Positions 10,301 to 24,525 of a stretch of DNA of 64,000 bases are shown piece after piece. Source of the DNA: Flavobacterium johnsoniae (GTDB lineage: Bacteria > Bacteroidota > Bacteroidia > Flavobacteriales > Flavobacteriaceae); contig NZ_CP103794.1 of NCBI RefSeq assembly GCF_030388325.1, forward strand, positions 2,976,001-3,040,000, given 5' to 3'. The notes under the pieces are model-generated. The model made no database searches. It worked only from the letters and a program-made list of their open reading frames with translations, and was not told the origin of the DNA. Numbering within the stretch: the first letter of the stretch is position 1; each line of letters starts with the position of its first letter. The translations under genes and the position numbers were made by a program.

Positions 10301-13300
10301 TTATTATCTGGAAATAAATTTAAAGCTAGCTTTAAAGCTACAGCACCGTTTGATCGTGTTGAAGTTAGATTTGGAGCACTTGCTTCTTTATTAACTAATT
10401 TATATATCTATCAAGCAGCTTATAGATATCCAGATGCAACAATATCAGGAGCTACAGCACCGATTTGTGTTGGAGGAACGGCATCATTGACAGCAACAAC
10501 TACAGGAACAGAAACTTACACTTGGTATGATGCTGCGGTAGGAGGAAACATCGTAGCTGTAAATCCAACTGCTGCTTTAACTGCTTCAACAACTTACTAT
10601 TTACAAGGAACAAGAGGAGGAACTTGTGAGAACAGTATACGTCAGGCAGTAACAGTTAATGTATTGCCAATTCCAACAGCAGCTGATATTGTAATTCCAA
10701 GTCCAGCTGAAGCAACTTGTGCAGGTGGAGTGGTTTTAAATCCATCAACAGCTATTGCTGGGGCACAATTTAAATATTACACAGACCAAAATAAAACTCA
10801 GGAAATTATAACAGGAACTATTGTTGCGGCACAGCCTGGAGTAACTTTTACGAAAGATGCTATAAGTGGCGCACTGACAATTGCAGGATTAAATGCAACA
10901 GGAACTCCTTATAATTATTTTATTGCGGCTTCAAATGGTGGGACTTGCGAAAATGCAATTAATGATTTAAAACAAGTCACAGTTAATTTTCCTTCAACTA
11001 CTGTTTTAACTGTAAATGCTAATCCAGCTCCTGGCTGTGGTAGTTTTAATTTAGGAAATGCAATTACAAATTTTGATTCTACAGGAAATACTACTTATAC
11101 ATTTTATGATCCTTCAAATAATGTAATTACTGCCGATGCAGCAGCTAACATAACAACTGGTGGAGTTTATTCAATAGAAGCTCAAGGTACAGGAGATACT
11201 TGTCCAGCGGCAAGACAATCTGTAACAGTTGTTATTAATGCTTTGCCAAGTTTGGTAATAACGAATCCACAGGAATCTGTAAATGTTGGAACAAATGTAA
11301 CTTTAACAGCAACTTCAACTGGTACAGTAACTTGGTTTGATCCGCAAGGAAATGCTTTAGCAGGACCACCTTTTTCTACTGGAGTTTTAAGTACGCCAGG
11401 TGTTTATACTTATACAGCAGTTGCTAGCGATGGAATTTGCAGTAGAACAGCAACAAAAGTTATCAATGTAATTGATTTAAGTAATTGTCAATCTTTAGCT
11501 GAAAGAGTCTATGCAACAGGGCAGACTTCTGGTTCAATAATTACGGGAACTGTTACTAATGGCACAAATGCTGTTGATGGAAATCCACAAACATTCTCAA
11601 CCATTACAACAGGAGTTGGACTTTTAGGAGTTGGTACAACTTGGCAGAGTTTAACTTGGCCAGCAAATATCGTTAAAGGAACACCTGTTACAGTTAAGTT
11701 AGGATCGGAATACAGTTTATTAGCTGTTGGTCAGAATTTATCTGTAATTGGAACTAAAAATGGAGTTGACATTGGAGCAATGCAATCAGTATCTGGTTCA
11801 TTATTAAATTTAATTTCAGGAGATAATACTTATGAATTTACTTTTGTTCCTTCAGATGCTTCAGGACCACAAGATTATGATGGAATTAGAATTCAATCTG
11901 CATCATTATTAAGTGTTGCTCAAAACACAAAAGTATTTGATGCTCATTACAATAGACAAGTTACAGCTGTGGCATGTACTCCTGGAGATATTCAGGATAT
12001 TTTCTACGGAGCAACAGATTTAGGTCTTCCTGTGGGAGCAGTAACAGCTGCTGTTGGAGTAAGTGATGCATGGAATATTGCGGATAATGATGTAACAACT
12101 TTTGCAACTATGTACAGCGGAGTTGGTGCTTTAGCTGCGGCTGATTTAACAGTACAATTTAAAACTCCTTCTGTAGTAAGTGACACTTTAAGAATCGTGA
12201 TTTCTAAACCAGGAGCACTTTTAGATGTTAATTTACTTACTGGGTTTACAATTCAGCGTTACTTAGGTAATGTTGCTGTTGGAGCTCCAATTCAAAACAC
12301 AAGTACATTATTAAGTATAAGATTACTACCAGGAAATTCTTTGGCAATGGTCTTGGTATCTTCACCAACAGAAATCTACGATAGAGTTAGAATTCGTTTA
12401 GGAGGTGTGGCAGGAGTATTAGATTTCTTAAGAGTTCATACAGTAGAAAGAACAGCAAATACAACAGTTATTGGTGCTGATCCGCAAAATAAAATAACGG
12501 TCTGCCCAGGAAGTACCATAACACTTCAGATACCTGAAGAAGCTTGTTCTACTTATATTTGGTATGATGCTCTAACAGGTGGAAATTCATTATCTACTGG
12601 TATTTCTTATACATTACCAGCTAATTTACCAGCAGGAATTTATAAATATTATGTGCAGCCAGTACGTTACGGTTGCGAAACTTTTGCAAGAGGAGAAGTT
12701 ACGGTTGAAGTAAAAGCTTCAGCTCCAGTTAATGCTTTAACAGACATTACTTTAAATGGAGGAACATCAACATCTGTTTGTACAGCTTCTGGATCGGTAA
12801 CTTTAGCGACAAGTTTAAGCGGAACGCCTCTATTAACTAATCCAGTTTATTCTTGGTATAGTTTTGACGGAACAACAAGTCAGCTTATTGTAGGAGAAAC
12901 AGCATCACAGTTAGTGATAAACGGATTAGCTCCAGGAACATATACTTATTATGTTGGAGTAACTTCAGACCAATTTTGTTTAACTGCGGAAGCAGATAGA
13001 AAACAGATTACGTTTACAATTTTACCTCCTTCTACAGCAAATGATATTTTGGTTGATGATGTTACAGTTTGTCACGATGCAGCTGCGACATTAACTCCAA
13101 CAGCACCAACATTAGCAAGCCCTGTATTCACTTGGTATTTAGATGCTAATAAAACACAGCCAATTACTAGTGGAGCGGTTATTAATGGGGTTACTTATAC
13201 TATAAATGCAGCAGGTCAATTAACAGCAACAGGTTTAACAGAAGCAATGAGTCCAAGTACTTATTATGTAGCGGTTTCAAGTACCAATACTTGCGAAAAC

Positions 13301-16300
13301 CTTGCTGGAACATTACAAGATGCTGTAATATTAATTAATGACCCGAACACGCCAACTACTTTAGATAATACTCAGGATTTCTGTTTGTCTACAACGCCGA
13401 CGGTTGCTAATCTTCAAGTAAATGAAACTAATGTAGTTTGGTATACTACACCAACTGGTGGACTGCCTTTAGCATCTACAACACCTTTGGCTAATGGAGT
13501 TTATTATGCAGGAGCAACAGATATAGTTTTTGGATGTGAAAGCAGTGTGAGATTAGCTGTTACAGTAACAGTGACTGATCCTGGAACACCAACATTAGTT
13601 ACAGCTGGAACACAAAATTTCTGTTTAGTAGATGCTCCGACCTTTGCAAGCATTCAGACTAATCAGCCAAATATTGTATGGTATACGGCTTTAACAGGCG
13701 GAACTTTAATTCCATCAACGACAGCATTAACAACTGGACAATATTTTGCAGCAATTTCTGATCCAACATCAGGATGTGAAAGTGCTACAAGATTAACAGT
13801 TGATGTAATTGTAAATAATCCTGCAACGCCAACATTGGTAACAGCAGGAACACAAAACTTCTGTCAGGAAGATGCACCGACATTTGCGAGCATTCAGACA
13901 AATGAAGCTAATATAGTTTGGTATACAGCTGCAACAGGCGGAACTTTAATTCCATCAACAACAGCTTTAACAACTGGGCAATATTTTGCAGCAATTCTAG
14001 ATCCAGCAACAGGCTGTGCAAGCGCTACAAGATTAACAGTTGATGTAATTGTAAATGATCCCGGAACTCCTACTTTGGTAACAGCAGGAACGCAAAATTT
14101 CTGTCAGGAAGACGCACCTACATTTGCAAGCATTCAGACTACTCAATCTAATATAGTTTGGTACACAGCTGCAAAAGGCGGAACTTTAATTCCTTCTACA
14201 ACAGCTTTAACAACTGGACAATATTTTGCAGCAATTTCTGATCCAGCAACTGGCTGCGAAAGCGCTACAAGATTAACAGTTGAGGTAATTGTAAATGATC
14301 CAGGAACACCGACATTAGTTACAGCAGGAACACAAAACTTCTGTGTAGTTAATGCACCAACATTTGCAAGCATTCAGACAACTCAGACAAATATAGTTTG
14401 GTATACAGCTGCAACTGGCGGAACTTTAATTCCTTCTACAACGGCATTAACAACGGGACAATATTTTGCTGCGATTTCTGATCCGACAACAGGTTGTGAA
14501 AGCGCTACAAGATTAACAGTTGATGTAATTGTAACAGATCCTGCAACGCCTACAACAACTTCTGCAACGCAAACTTTCTGTTCAGGAACAAATCCAACAG
14601 TTGCAAATATTCAGGTAAATGAAAGCAATGTAATTTGGTTCACAACTCAAACTGGTGGAACAGCTTTGGCTTCTACAGCAGCTTTAACAACAGCAACTTA
14701 TTACGGAGCTATAAAAGACCCAACAACAGGTTGTGAAAGTAGTGTCAGATTACAAGTTGCCGTAACAGTTGGAAATACAATTAATCCAACAACAAACAGT
14801 GCAAGTCAGACTTTCTGTTCTGCAAATGCGCCAACAATTGCTAATATTCAGGTTAATGAAAGTAATGTAACTTGGTATACTTCTGCAGCAGGAGGAACGC
14901 CAATTGCAGCAGGAACAGCATTAACTTCTGGAATTTATTTTGGAAATATTGTAGATGCAGCGACAGGTTGCGAAAGCACAACTCGTTTGCAAGTTACAGT
15001 TACAGTTGTTGATCCAGCAGGAACTCCAACAACTGCTAATGCAACTCAAAATTTCTGTACGCTAAATTCACCAACAGTTGCTAATATTCAAGTAAATGAA
15101 GCAAATGTAGTTTGGTATAGAACAGCAACAGGAGGAACAGCACTTCCAGCAACAACAGCTCTTACAACTGGTATCTATTATGGTGCGATTTCTAGCGCAG
15201 TTGGATGTGAGAATCCAGTGAGATTAGCAGTTACCGTAAATGTTAATGCACCAAGCGTAGTTACAACAACAAGCACAAATCAGAAATTCTGTTTAAATGC
15301 TGCGCCAACAGTTGCTAATATTCAAGTAAATGAAGCAAATGTAGTATACTATACTACTGCGACTGGCGGAACACCATTACCAGCTAATACTCCTCTTACA
15401 GCAACGACTTATTATGCTGCTGCATTGAGCAATACAACTAATGGTTGTGATAATGCAACAAGATTAGCTATTACAGTTTCATTCGAAAATGACGCTGCGT
15501 ATCAAATTACAACAACAGATGATACTCCATGTGTTTTCAAAGGTGTAACGTATTCAATTGCCAACGGAAAATCTAATTATCTATGGACAATCGTTGGAGG
15601 AACAATCGTTTCTGGAGGTTCTACAGCAGATGGTTCTGTAACAGTTTCTTGGTCAGATATTGGACCTGGAACAGTAACGGTAGCTTACGTTAATACTTGT
15701 GATGAAAGAACAATTAAAACTCTAAATGTTAGTGTGTCAAGCTGTTCAGATTTGACAATTACCAATACAGTTAATAATCCGACTCCAAATTTTGGAGAAC
15801 AGGTAACATTTACAGTAACGGTAAATAATGTTGGAGAAGGAGACTTCATCAATACAATTGTAAGTAATTTGATTCCTAGTGGTTTAGAGTTGGTAAGTTC
15901 ATCTACATCAACTGGAACTTTTGATCCGACAACTCAACTTTGGACAATTCCAAGATTAAATGCAGGTCAAAGTGTAACACTAACAATTGTTGCTGAGGTA
16001 CTACCAGGCGGCAATTACACAAGTACAGCGACTGTAGAAACTTCAACTCCTTTAGATGTTGATGCAACAAATAATTCTGCTTCAGTAACATTAGAACCAA
16101 TTTGTTTAACTGTTTACAATGAGTTTACACCAAACAATGATGGTAAAAATGACTTCTTCAGAATTGATTGTATCGAAACTCATCCAAACAACGAATTGAA
16201 AGTGTTTAATAGATACGGAGCATTAGTGTACAGTAAAGTACATTATGAAAATGACTGGGACGGAACTGCAAATGTATCCGGAGTTGTTAATAGAGGAGAT

Positions 16301-16384
16301 ATGTTGCCAACAGGTACTTATTTTTATGTGATAACCATTGGAGATGGAACGGTTAAAAAAGGCTGGTTGTCTATTATGAGATAA
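7392..16384 (+). CDS. Giant SprB-type cell-surface adhesin with type IX sorting domain; frame broken near 7557
   Basis: A secreted repeat protein of about 2,997 residues once one missing base is allowed for. ATG at 7392 opens a signal peptide (MKKKF to about FSQ32), but this frame stops at 7589. The rest runs from about 7559 to 16384 in another frame and is open well upstream of its first possible start (GTG 7784). Joining the frames at 7557 gives a continuous product. Modules: five copies of a roughly 155-residue domain (starting near 7488, 8741, 9968, 11486 and 11975), about 22 Ig-like modules with W-Y/F...GG and paired cysteines, a PKD-like segment near 15500-15740, a DUF11-like domain near 15750-16100, and a C-terminal gliding-type CTD containing NEFTPNNDGKNDFF and ending GWLSIMR. 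The SprF partner gene follows. Likely role: surface adhesion or gliding. Confidence 0.85.
13577..14536 (+). repeat. Four tandem 240-bp repeats encoding 80-residue Ig-like modules
   Basis: Four consecutive units with an exact 240-base period start at about 13577, 13817, 14057 and 14297. Each encodes TLVTAGTQNFC...FASIQT...IVWYTA...GGTLIPSTTALTTGQYFAAI. The copies are closely similar at DNA level but differ at scattered, mostly silent positions. More diverged units of about the same length continue to roughly 15480. Confidence 0.9.
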
Positions 16385-16428
16385 GCGACTTCTATTAATC
16401 AAATTAATTAAACTAAATAAGTATCGTT

Positions 16429-17361
16429 ATGAAACTATATATAAAATCATTAGAAACGTATTTCATTTTAATATGTTCTTTTATCACGGTTTGTGCCACA
16501 GCACAGCAAGAACCTCAATATACTCAGTATATGTATAATACTATGTCAGTAAATCCAGCTTATGCTGGGTCTACTGGCTCTACTGAAGCAGCTCTTTTAT
16601 ACCGTTCACAATGGGTAGGGATTTCTGGAGCTCCACAAACGCAATCATTCTCTATACATTCTCCTCTTAGAAATGAGAATTTAGGATTAGGATTGAGTAT
16701 TGTTAACGACAAAATTGGTCCTTCTGATGAACTATATTTCGATGGAAATTTTGCTTATTCAATTCCTTTAGGATATGAAAAAAGACTTGCTTTCGGTTTG
16801 AAAGCAGGAGGAAGAATGCTAAATATCGATTGGTCTAAAGGAAGGTATTATGATAGTGATGATGTTTTGTTAAATCAGAATATCAACAATCAAATTAAGT
16901 TAGCAGTCGGAGCCGGAATTTACTATTACACCGACAAATGGTATGTAGGACTTTCTGTTCCTAGTTTTATGAGAAGTAATTATTATGATGATGTTCAAGA
17001 ATCTATAGATTATGATCGTTTGCATTATTATTTAATGGGAGGATATGTTTTCGATTTGAATCCAAATTTGAAATTTAAGCCTGCATTTTTAGTAAAAGCC
17101 GTTAGCGGAGCGCCAATTACGGCAGACGTATCAGCAAATTTTATGATTCAAGAAAAGTTTGTTATAGGGGGAGCATATCGAACAGATGATTCTGTTAGTA
17201 TACTGGCTGGTTTTCAAATAGCTCCAAGTTTTTTCCTTGGATATTCATTTGATTACACTGTAAGCCAATTGAACAAATACAATGATGGTACACACGAAAT
17301 CATCTTGCGTTATCAATTTGTGCAAAAACAAAGCAAAATTAAATCTCCTCGATTCTTCTAA
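16429..17361 (+). CDS. PorP/SprF family type IX secretion membrane protein
   Basis: An outer-membrane beta-barrel protein of 310 residues. After a signal peptide (about 1-25, ending CATAQ) comes the family hallmark EPQYTQYMYNTMSVNPAYAG. The remainder alternates aromatic beta strands and ends LRYQFVQKQ, as in PorP/SprF proteins. In F. johnsoniae, SprF is needed to deliver the adhesin SprB to the surface, and many paralogues sit directly behind a giant CTD protein. This gene lies 44 bases after such a protein, so it is most likely its dedicated secretion or anchoring partner. Confidence 0.92.
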   Translation: MKLYIKSLETYFILICSFITVCATAQQEPQYTQYMYNTMSVNPAYAGSTGSTEAALLYRSQWVGISGAPQTQSFSIHSPLRNENLGLGLSIVNDKIGPSDELYFDGNFAYSIPLGYEKRLAFGLKAGGRMLNIDWSKGRYYDSDDVLLNQNINNQIKLAVGAGIYYYTDKWYVGLSVPSFMRSNYYDDVQESIDYDRLHYYLMGGYVFDLNPNLKFKPAFLVKAVSGAPITADVSANFMIQEKFVIGGAYRTDDSVSILAGFQIAPSFFLGYSFDYTVSQLNKYNDGTHEIILRYQFVQKQSKIKSPRFF

Positions 17362-17372
17362 AAATAAAACTT

Positions 17373-19310
17373 ATGAGAAAACTATATATCCTATGTTTAA
17401 TTTTGAGCGTTACGTTTAGTTTCGCTCAAAAAACAAATTTGAAGAAAGCCGATGCTTTGTTTAGAGATTATGCCTACTTAGATGCTTCTAAAGCTTATGA
17501 GGAAATTCTGCAAAACATCAAAGATCCTTCAACTCAGACATTAAAAAATGCAGCAGATTCGTATTATTTTATTTCTGATTCTAGAAATGCACTTAAATGG
17601 TATAGAAAACTGTATGAAGCTCAAGGGAATAATCTGACTGATATTTATTATTTGCGTTATATCCAATCGATGAAAGCCGTTATGGATTATGATGAAGCAG
17701 ATAAAATTACGAAAGAGTATCTGGATAAAAAAGGAGATAAAGCAGAAATTAACCGATATGTTGATCAAAAGAAATACATGGACAGCGTATCGAAAACAAA
17801 ACCGCTTTATACCATTAAAAATTTAGATATTAATACTAGTAAATCAGATTTTGGAGCTACATTCTTCAAAGATAATATCGTGTTTACATCTGCTCGTGAT
17901 ACAACTAAGTTTAGCGAAAAATTGTATACTTGGAACAATCAGCCATTTTTAAATTTATATTTCGCAGAAAGAAATCCTGCTGATGGAAGTTTGTTTAATG
18001 AAACGGTTTTTCTACCAAATGTAATGACGAAGTATCATGAAGCGACAGCAAGTTTTGATTCTCAAGGAAAAACCATTTATTATTCTACTAATATTGTAAA
18101 GAAAAACAAACTGGTTATTGATGAAGCAAGAATTAATAATTTTCAAATTATCAAAGGATCAATTGTAGATAATAAATTAGAAAATCCACAAAAAGTATTT
18201 TTTGATAGTGAAGAATATTCGGTAGGACATCCTGCTTTAAGCGAAGACGGACAATGGCTTTTCTTTGCATCAGATATGCCAGGCGGTTACGGAGAAACAG
18301 ATTTATATGTAGTAAAAATTGCAGGCGATGGTACAATGAGTACACCAGCCAATCTCGGGCCAACTATTAATACAATTGGTAATGAAGTATTTCCATTTTT
18401 CCAAAACGGAGTCTTGTATTTTTCTTCTGATGGTCATTACGGTTACGGAGATCTAGATGTTTACGAAAGTAAATTTTTATCCGATGGAAATTTTACAACA
18501 CCAAGAAATCTTGGAGCGCCAGTAAATAGCAATAAAGATGATTTTTCTTTTATAATTGACAGAGCGGGTACTTATGGTTATTTGTCTTCTAATAGAGCCG
18601 GAGGAAAAGGCGATGATGACATCTATTCTTTCGTAAAAGGAAAACCAGTTTGCAACCAAAGTATTTCTGGAATGGCAATCGATCATAAAAGCAAGAAACC
18701 GTTAGCAGATGTAACCATTATGGCTTACAACTCATTTAGTGAGATTTTGGGCGAAACCACAACAAACTTTGAAGGGAAATATGCTATAGAAGTTCCCTGT
18801 AATAAAGTAGTTAAAATGATCGCAGCAAAACCAAATTACAGCAGCGATGACAAAACGGTAGAAACAACAGGTAATAATGGTGGTGAAATTAAAGATGTAA
18901 ACTTTGAATTGAGTAACTATGATGATCTGGTTGTGAAGAAAAAAGGAGTAGAAAAAGTAGATGTAAATCCGATTTACTTTGACTACGATAAATTTGATAT
19001 TACACCAAAAGCTATAGAAGAATTGTCTAAAGTAGTTTTCATTATGCAGAAATTCCCAAAAATAATTATTAAAATCGAATCGCATACAGATTCACGCGGA
19101 AAAGACGCTTACAACTTGAAACTGTCAGACAATAGAGCAAAATCAACAAGAGATTATATTCTTTCACAAGGAATTGATCCATCTCGAATTGAAAGCGCAA
19201 TTGGTTATGGCGAATCTCGCTTGATTAATAAATGTAAAAATGGTGTAAAATGTACAGAAGAGGAGCACTTGTTGAATAGACGTTCCGATTTTATCATTAT
19301 TCAAAAATAG
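17373..19310 (+). CDS. OmpA-family protein with TPR, PD40 propeller and peptidoglycan-binding domain
   Basis: An envelope protein of 645 residues. In order: signal peptide (1-18, ending FSFA), TPR-like helices (about 20-130), PD40/WD40-like beta-propeller repeats (about 150-415; ALSEDGQWLFFASDMPGG, FFSSDG-type motifs), a carboxypeptidase-regulatory-like domain (about 428-510; SGMAIDHKSKKPLADVTI), and an OmpA C-terminal domain (about 530-640) with YFDYDKFDIT, ESHTDSRG and NRAKSTRDYI, which binds peptidoglycan. It follows the SprF-like gene by 11 bases and completes the adhesin / SprF / OmpA arrangement common in gliding bacteria. It probably anchors the surface complex to the cell wall. Confidence 0.92.
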   Translation: MRKLYILCLILSVTFSFAQKTNLKKADALFRDYAYLDASKAYEEILQNIKDPSTQTLKNAADSYYFISDSRNALKWYRKLYEAQGNNLTDIYYLRYIQSMKAVMDYDEADKITKEYLDKKGDKAEINRYVDQKKYMDSVSKTKPLYTIKNLDINTSKSDFGATFFKDNIVFTSARDTTKFSEKLYTWNNQPFLNLYFAERNPADGSLFNETVFLPNVMTKYHEATASFDSQGKTIYYSTNIVKKNKLVIDEARINNFQIIKGSIVDNKLENPQKVFFDSEEYSVGHPALSEDGQWLFFASDMPGGYGETDLYVVKIAGDGTMSTPANLGPTINTIGNEVFPFFQNGVLYFSSDGHYGYGDLDVYESKFLSDGNFTTPRNLGAPVNSNKDDFSFIIDRAGTYGYLSSNRAGGKGDDDIYSFVKGKPVCNQSISGMAIDHKSKKPLADVTIMAYNSFSEILGETTTNFEGKYAIEVPCNKVVKMIAAKPNYSSDDKTVETTGNNGGEIKDVNFELSNYDDLVVKKKGVEKVDVNPIYFDYDKFDITPKAIEELSKVVFIMQKFPKIIIKIESHTDSRGKDAYNLKLSDNRAKSTRDYILSQGIDPSRIESAIGYGESRLINKCKNGVKCTEEEHLLNRRSDFIIIQK

Positions 19311-19417
19311 TTCTATATTTGTATTGTAAATCTTTGATTATCAATGAAAAATATAAAACGCCAAAACCATTTGGAAGTTGGTTTTATTAATTCTTTTTTA
19401 AGAATAATGGACAAGGA

Positions 19418-19454
19418 GAAAATCAGACTGCATGAATTTGCAGTCTGATTTTTG
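19418..19454 (+). terminator. Intrinsic terminator of the adhesin operon
   Basis: AAAATCAGACTGCA pairs with TGCAGTCTGATTTT around a six-base loop and is followed by T-rich sequence. It lies 108 bases after the OmpA-family gene. Confidence 0.88.
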
Positions 19455-19501
19455 ATTTTTTAAAACTTTCATTTTTTGTGCTTTCGAACAAAAATAAATT
19501 C

Positions 19502-19509
19502 TAATTTTG
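19502..19509 (+). promoter_or_regulatory. Probable -7 box for ligA
   Basis: TAATTTTG fits TAnnTTTG exactly. The nearest upstream TTG (19476-19478) is 23 bases away, longer than ideal, so the assignment is tentative. Confidence 0.4.
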
Positions 19510-19548
19510 ATACATAGTTTTTCACATTTATAATCTGCAATATTTTAG

Positions 19549-22217
<2,669 letters not shown>

Positions 22218-22231
<14 letters not shown>

Positions 22232-23129
22232 AGGCGCTTTGGTTAGTGTGAGCTTTGTCTTTATCGAAATAAAAGTCAATTCTGCCTAAGTTAATTCCGT
22301 AACAACCAACTTGGTTAACCAAAACATCTTTTCCAGCTTTGTTTTTTACAACAGTTGGTTTGTCTAAGAAAGTATGAGTGTGTCCGCCAATAATCAAATC
22401 GATGTCTTGGGTTTGAGCTGCAAATTTCAAATCAGAAATTTTGTCAGCGTCATCTTTGTAATTGTATCCAATGTGAGAAAGACAGATTACTAAATCACAT
22501 TTCTGTTCGTGTTTTAGAAGTTTCGTCATATCTTGAGCCACTTCAACAGGATCGTTGTAAACTGTTTCCAGATACATTTTTTTGTCTACTAAACCAGCTA
22601 ATTCAATTCCAACACCAAAAACACCAACTTTAATTCCGTTTTTATTGAAGATTTTGTATGGTTTTACCTGACCATCCATAACCGTATTTTTAAAATCGTA
22701 ATTCGAATTGATAAAATCAAAAGTAGCATGTGGAAGTTGAGCGTATAATCCGTCAAGACCATTGTCAAAATCATGATTTCCAATTGTCGAAGCATCATAT
22801 TTCATCATGCTCATTAATTTAAATTCCAATTCTCCTCCATAATAATTAAAATATGGAGTTCCTTGAAAAATATCTCCTGCGTCTAATAAAAGCACATTTG
22901 GGTTTTCTTTACGAATAGTTTCAATTAATGCCGCACGACGAGAAACACCACCTTTATTAGGATTACGCGGATCATCAGCAGGAAAAGGATCGATATGGCT
23001 ATGCACATCATTAGTATGTAAAACAGTTAAATGTTTAATATCGTTAGTTTCAAAACTGCTCAAAGACAATCCTAAACTTAATAGGGCAGTACTTGCTGCT
23101 GTTTTTTCTATAAACTCTCTTCTTTTCAT
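22218..23129 (-). CDS. 5'-nucleotidase-type metallophosphatase (catalytic domain only)
   Basis: A calcineurin-like phosphoesterase of 303 residues matching the N-terminal catalytic half of UshA-type 5'-nucleotidases. It has a Tat-like N terminus (KRREFIEKTAAS, then a hydrophobic run to about 26), D41 and H43 in NDVHSH, D86 in DAGDIFQG, the GNHDF motif at 117-121, a CLSHIGYN motif and GGHTHTF, which together supply the two-metal site. It lacks the C-terminal substrate-specificity domain; that is encoded by the gene transcribed just before it (42 bases upstream). The two products probably act together in the periplasm. Confidence 0.9.
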
Positions 23130-23171
23130 TTTATATTTTTTTTGCAGGAATGCTTACTTTTTCTTTAATTT

Positions 23172-23951
23172 TTATTCTTCAGTAATTCTGATATTTTTCG
23201 GAGCAAGAACGGTATCTACTTCTTTAAAATAATCAATTAATACATTTCTAAGCTTATAGTTTAGATCGAATTTTTGAGTGCTTTTTGCAAAGAAAGTCAT
23301 GCTGTCGCCACCATTTGCCAAATAATCATTGGTTGCAACATAATAAGTCTTATTAAGATCAAGTGGTTTTCCTTGAATTTGAATGTTTTTAGCGGTATTC
23401 TGTTTTGTAATCGTAAAAGTCATTCCAGATAAAGGCTGAGGTTTTTTCTCCTTTATTATATAAGCCGCAATATCTTGAATTTGCTCACCTTTTAGCGCTA
23501 ATACTACGAGATTGTTTTCAAAAGGCATGATTTCAAAAGCAGATCTTGTAGTCACATTTCCTTTAGGAAGAATAGCGCGAATACCTCCATGATTTAAAAG
23601 ACATAAATCTATATCTTTATTTTCACGCGCTTTAAAAACAGTATTTCCTCTTTGCAAACAAACGTCAGCTAATAAACTTCCAATGCTAGTTTGCCATTTT
23701 CCTGTGCTTTTGTCTAGCGTTTCAGGACAATAAGCTAAAACATTATCTAAATCTTGGTTAATGTGATCGCGATAAGGCTTTATAAAGGATTCAATTTCTG
23801 GTGTTTCCGAAGCTTTTTCTGTAACAGGAAGCTGTTTTCCTTCGATCTTAGTTAAATTGTAATTTTTCGTTCCGCAAGAAGAGATTGAAAAAAGTGTTAA
23901 GAATATAACAAAAAGTTTTAAAAATCCGTTATACTTTTTTAGTTTTACCAT
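23172..23951 (-). CDS. 5'-nucleotidase C-terminal domain lipoprotein
   Basis: A 259-residue lipoprotein carrying only the substrate-binding half of a UshA-type 5'-nucleotidase. The signal sequence ends in the lipobox SISSC with Cys26 as the lipid anchor. Family motifs are NHGGIRA, IMPFENNLVVLALKGEQI and TNDYLANGGDSMTFF; the last contains the aromatic/Asp loop that stacks the nucleoside. It precedes the catalytic-domain gene in the same transcript, so the enzyme appears to be split into two chains. The intended substrate (nucleotides or other phosphate esters) cannot be told from the sequence. Confidence 0.88.
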   Translation of the reverse strand: MVKLKKYNGFLKLFVIFLTLFSISSCGTKNYNLTKIEGKQLPVTEKASETPEIESFIKPYRDHINQDLDNVLAYCPETLDKSTGKWQTSIGSLLADVCLQRGNTVFKARENKDIDLCLLNHGGIRAILPKGNVTTRSAFEIMPFENNLVVLALKGEQIQDIAAYIIKEKKPQPLSGMTFTITKQNTAKNIQIQGKPLDLNKTYYVATNDYLANGGDSMTFFAKSTQKFDLNYKLRNVLIDYFKEVDTVLAPKNIRITEE

Positions 23952-23972
23952 TTTAAATGCAACTTAAATAAT

Positions 23973-23980
23973 TAATTTTG
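23973..23980 (+). promoter_or_regulatory. Possible -7 box for the DUF6913-like gene
   Basis: TAATTTTG matches TAnnTTTG 18 bases before the start codon, in the divergent gap between two genes. No good TTG lies 19 bases upstream. Confidence 0.35.
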
Positions 23981-23998
23981 TAATCTGGTAAAAGTACT

Positions 23999-24511
23999 AT
24001 GTTTTTGAATTATATAAAGGAGTTTTTTGTAAAAAAATCATTAAAAAATAACTTGAGTAATGAAAATGACAAAGTTTTTTCCAGAAACGTTCAAACAATT
24101 GGTTTATTGATAGATGAAAGTAATTTTGAAGATTCAGAATCTTTAATTAAAGAATTAACGCTTCAGGGAATTGCTTTAGAAAACATAAAAGTTGTTGCTT
24201 ACGAAGCTAAATTCAAAGAAAAAGCAATCTATTTACGACCTACTTTTGGTAAAAAACACATTAGTTGGAACGGCGAAATAGCAGAAAATTTTTTAAACGA
24301 ATTTATAAATTTAGAGTTTGATGTTTTGTTGAGTTATTATGATGTCGAGAATGTCTTTTTAATGATGATTACAAATAAGTCGAAAGCTAAATTTAAAGTC
24401 GGATTTTCTAATGTAGACAATAGATTAAACCGTTTGATGATCAATACAGAATTACAAAACTATAAACTGTTCATTTCGGAATTGTTTAGGTATTTAAAAA
24501 ATATAAAATAA
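23999..24511 (+). CDS. Conserved flavobacterial protein, DUF6913-like
   Basis: A 170-residue soluble protein that starts MFLNYIKEFFVKKSLKNNL. It has alternating beta/alpha segments (VQTIGLLIDE, IKVVAYEA, FDVLLSYYDVENVFLMMIT, FKVGFSNVDNRLNRLMI). I recall this family upstream of dapA in Flavobacteriaceae under the label DUF6913, with moderate certainty. No signal peptide or catalytic motif is visible. It ends 14 bases before dapA and is probably co-transcribed with it. Function unknown. Confidence 0.75.
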   Translation: MFLNYIKEFFVKKSLKNNLSNENDKVFSRNVQTIGLLIDESNFEDSESLIKELTLQGIALENIKVVAYEAKFKEKAIYLRPTFGKKHISWNGEIAENFLNEFINLEFDVLLSYYDVENVFLMMITNKSKAKFKVGFSNVDNRLNRLMINTELQNYKLFISELFRYLKNIK

Positions 24512-24525
24512 ATTATAATTAAAAT

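Noticed and set aside
18732..19085. 117-codon minus-strand ORF in the OmpA-family gene
   Set aside because: Aromatic-rich shadow of a gene with clear domains on the plus strand.
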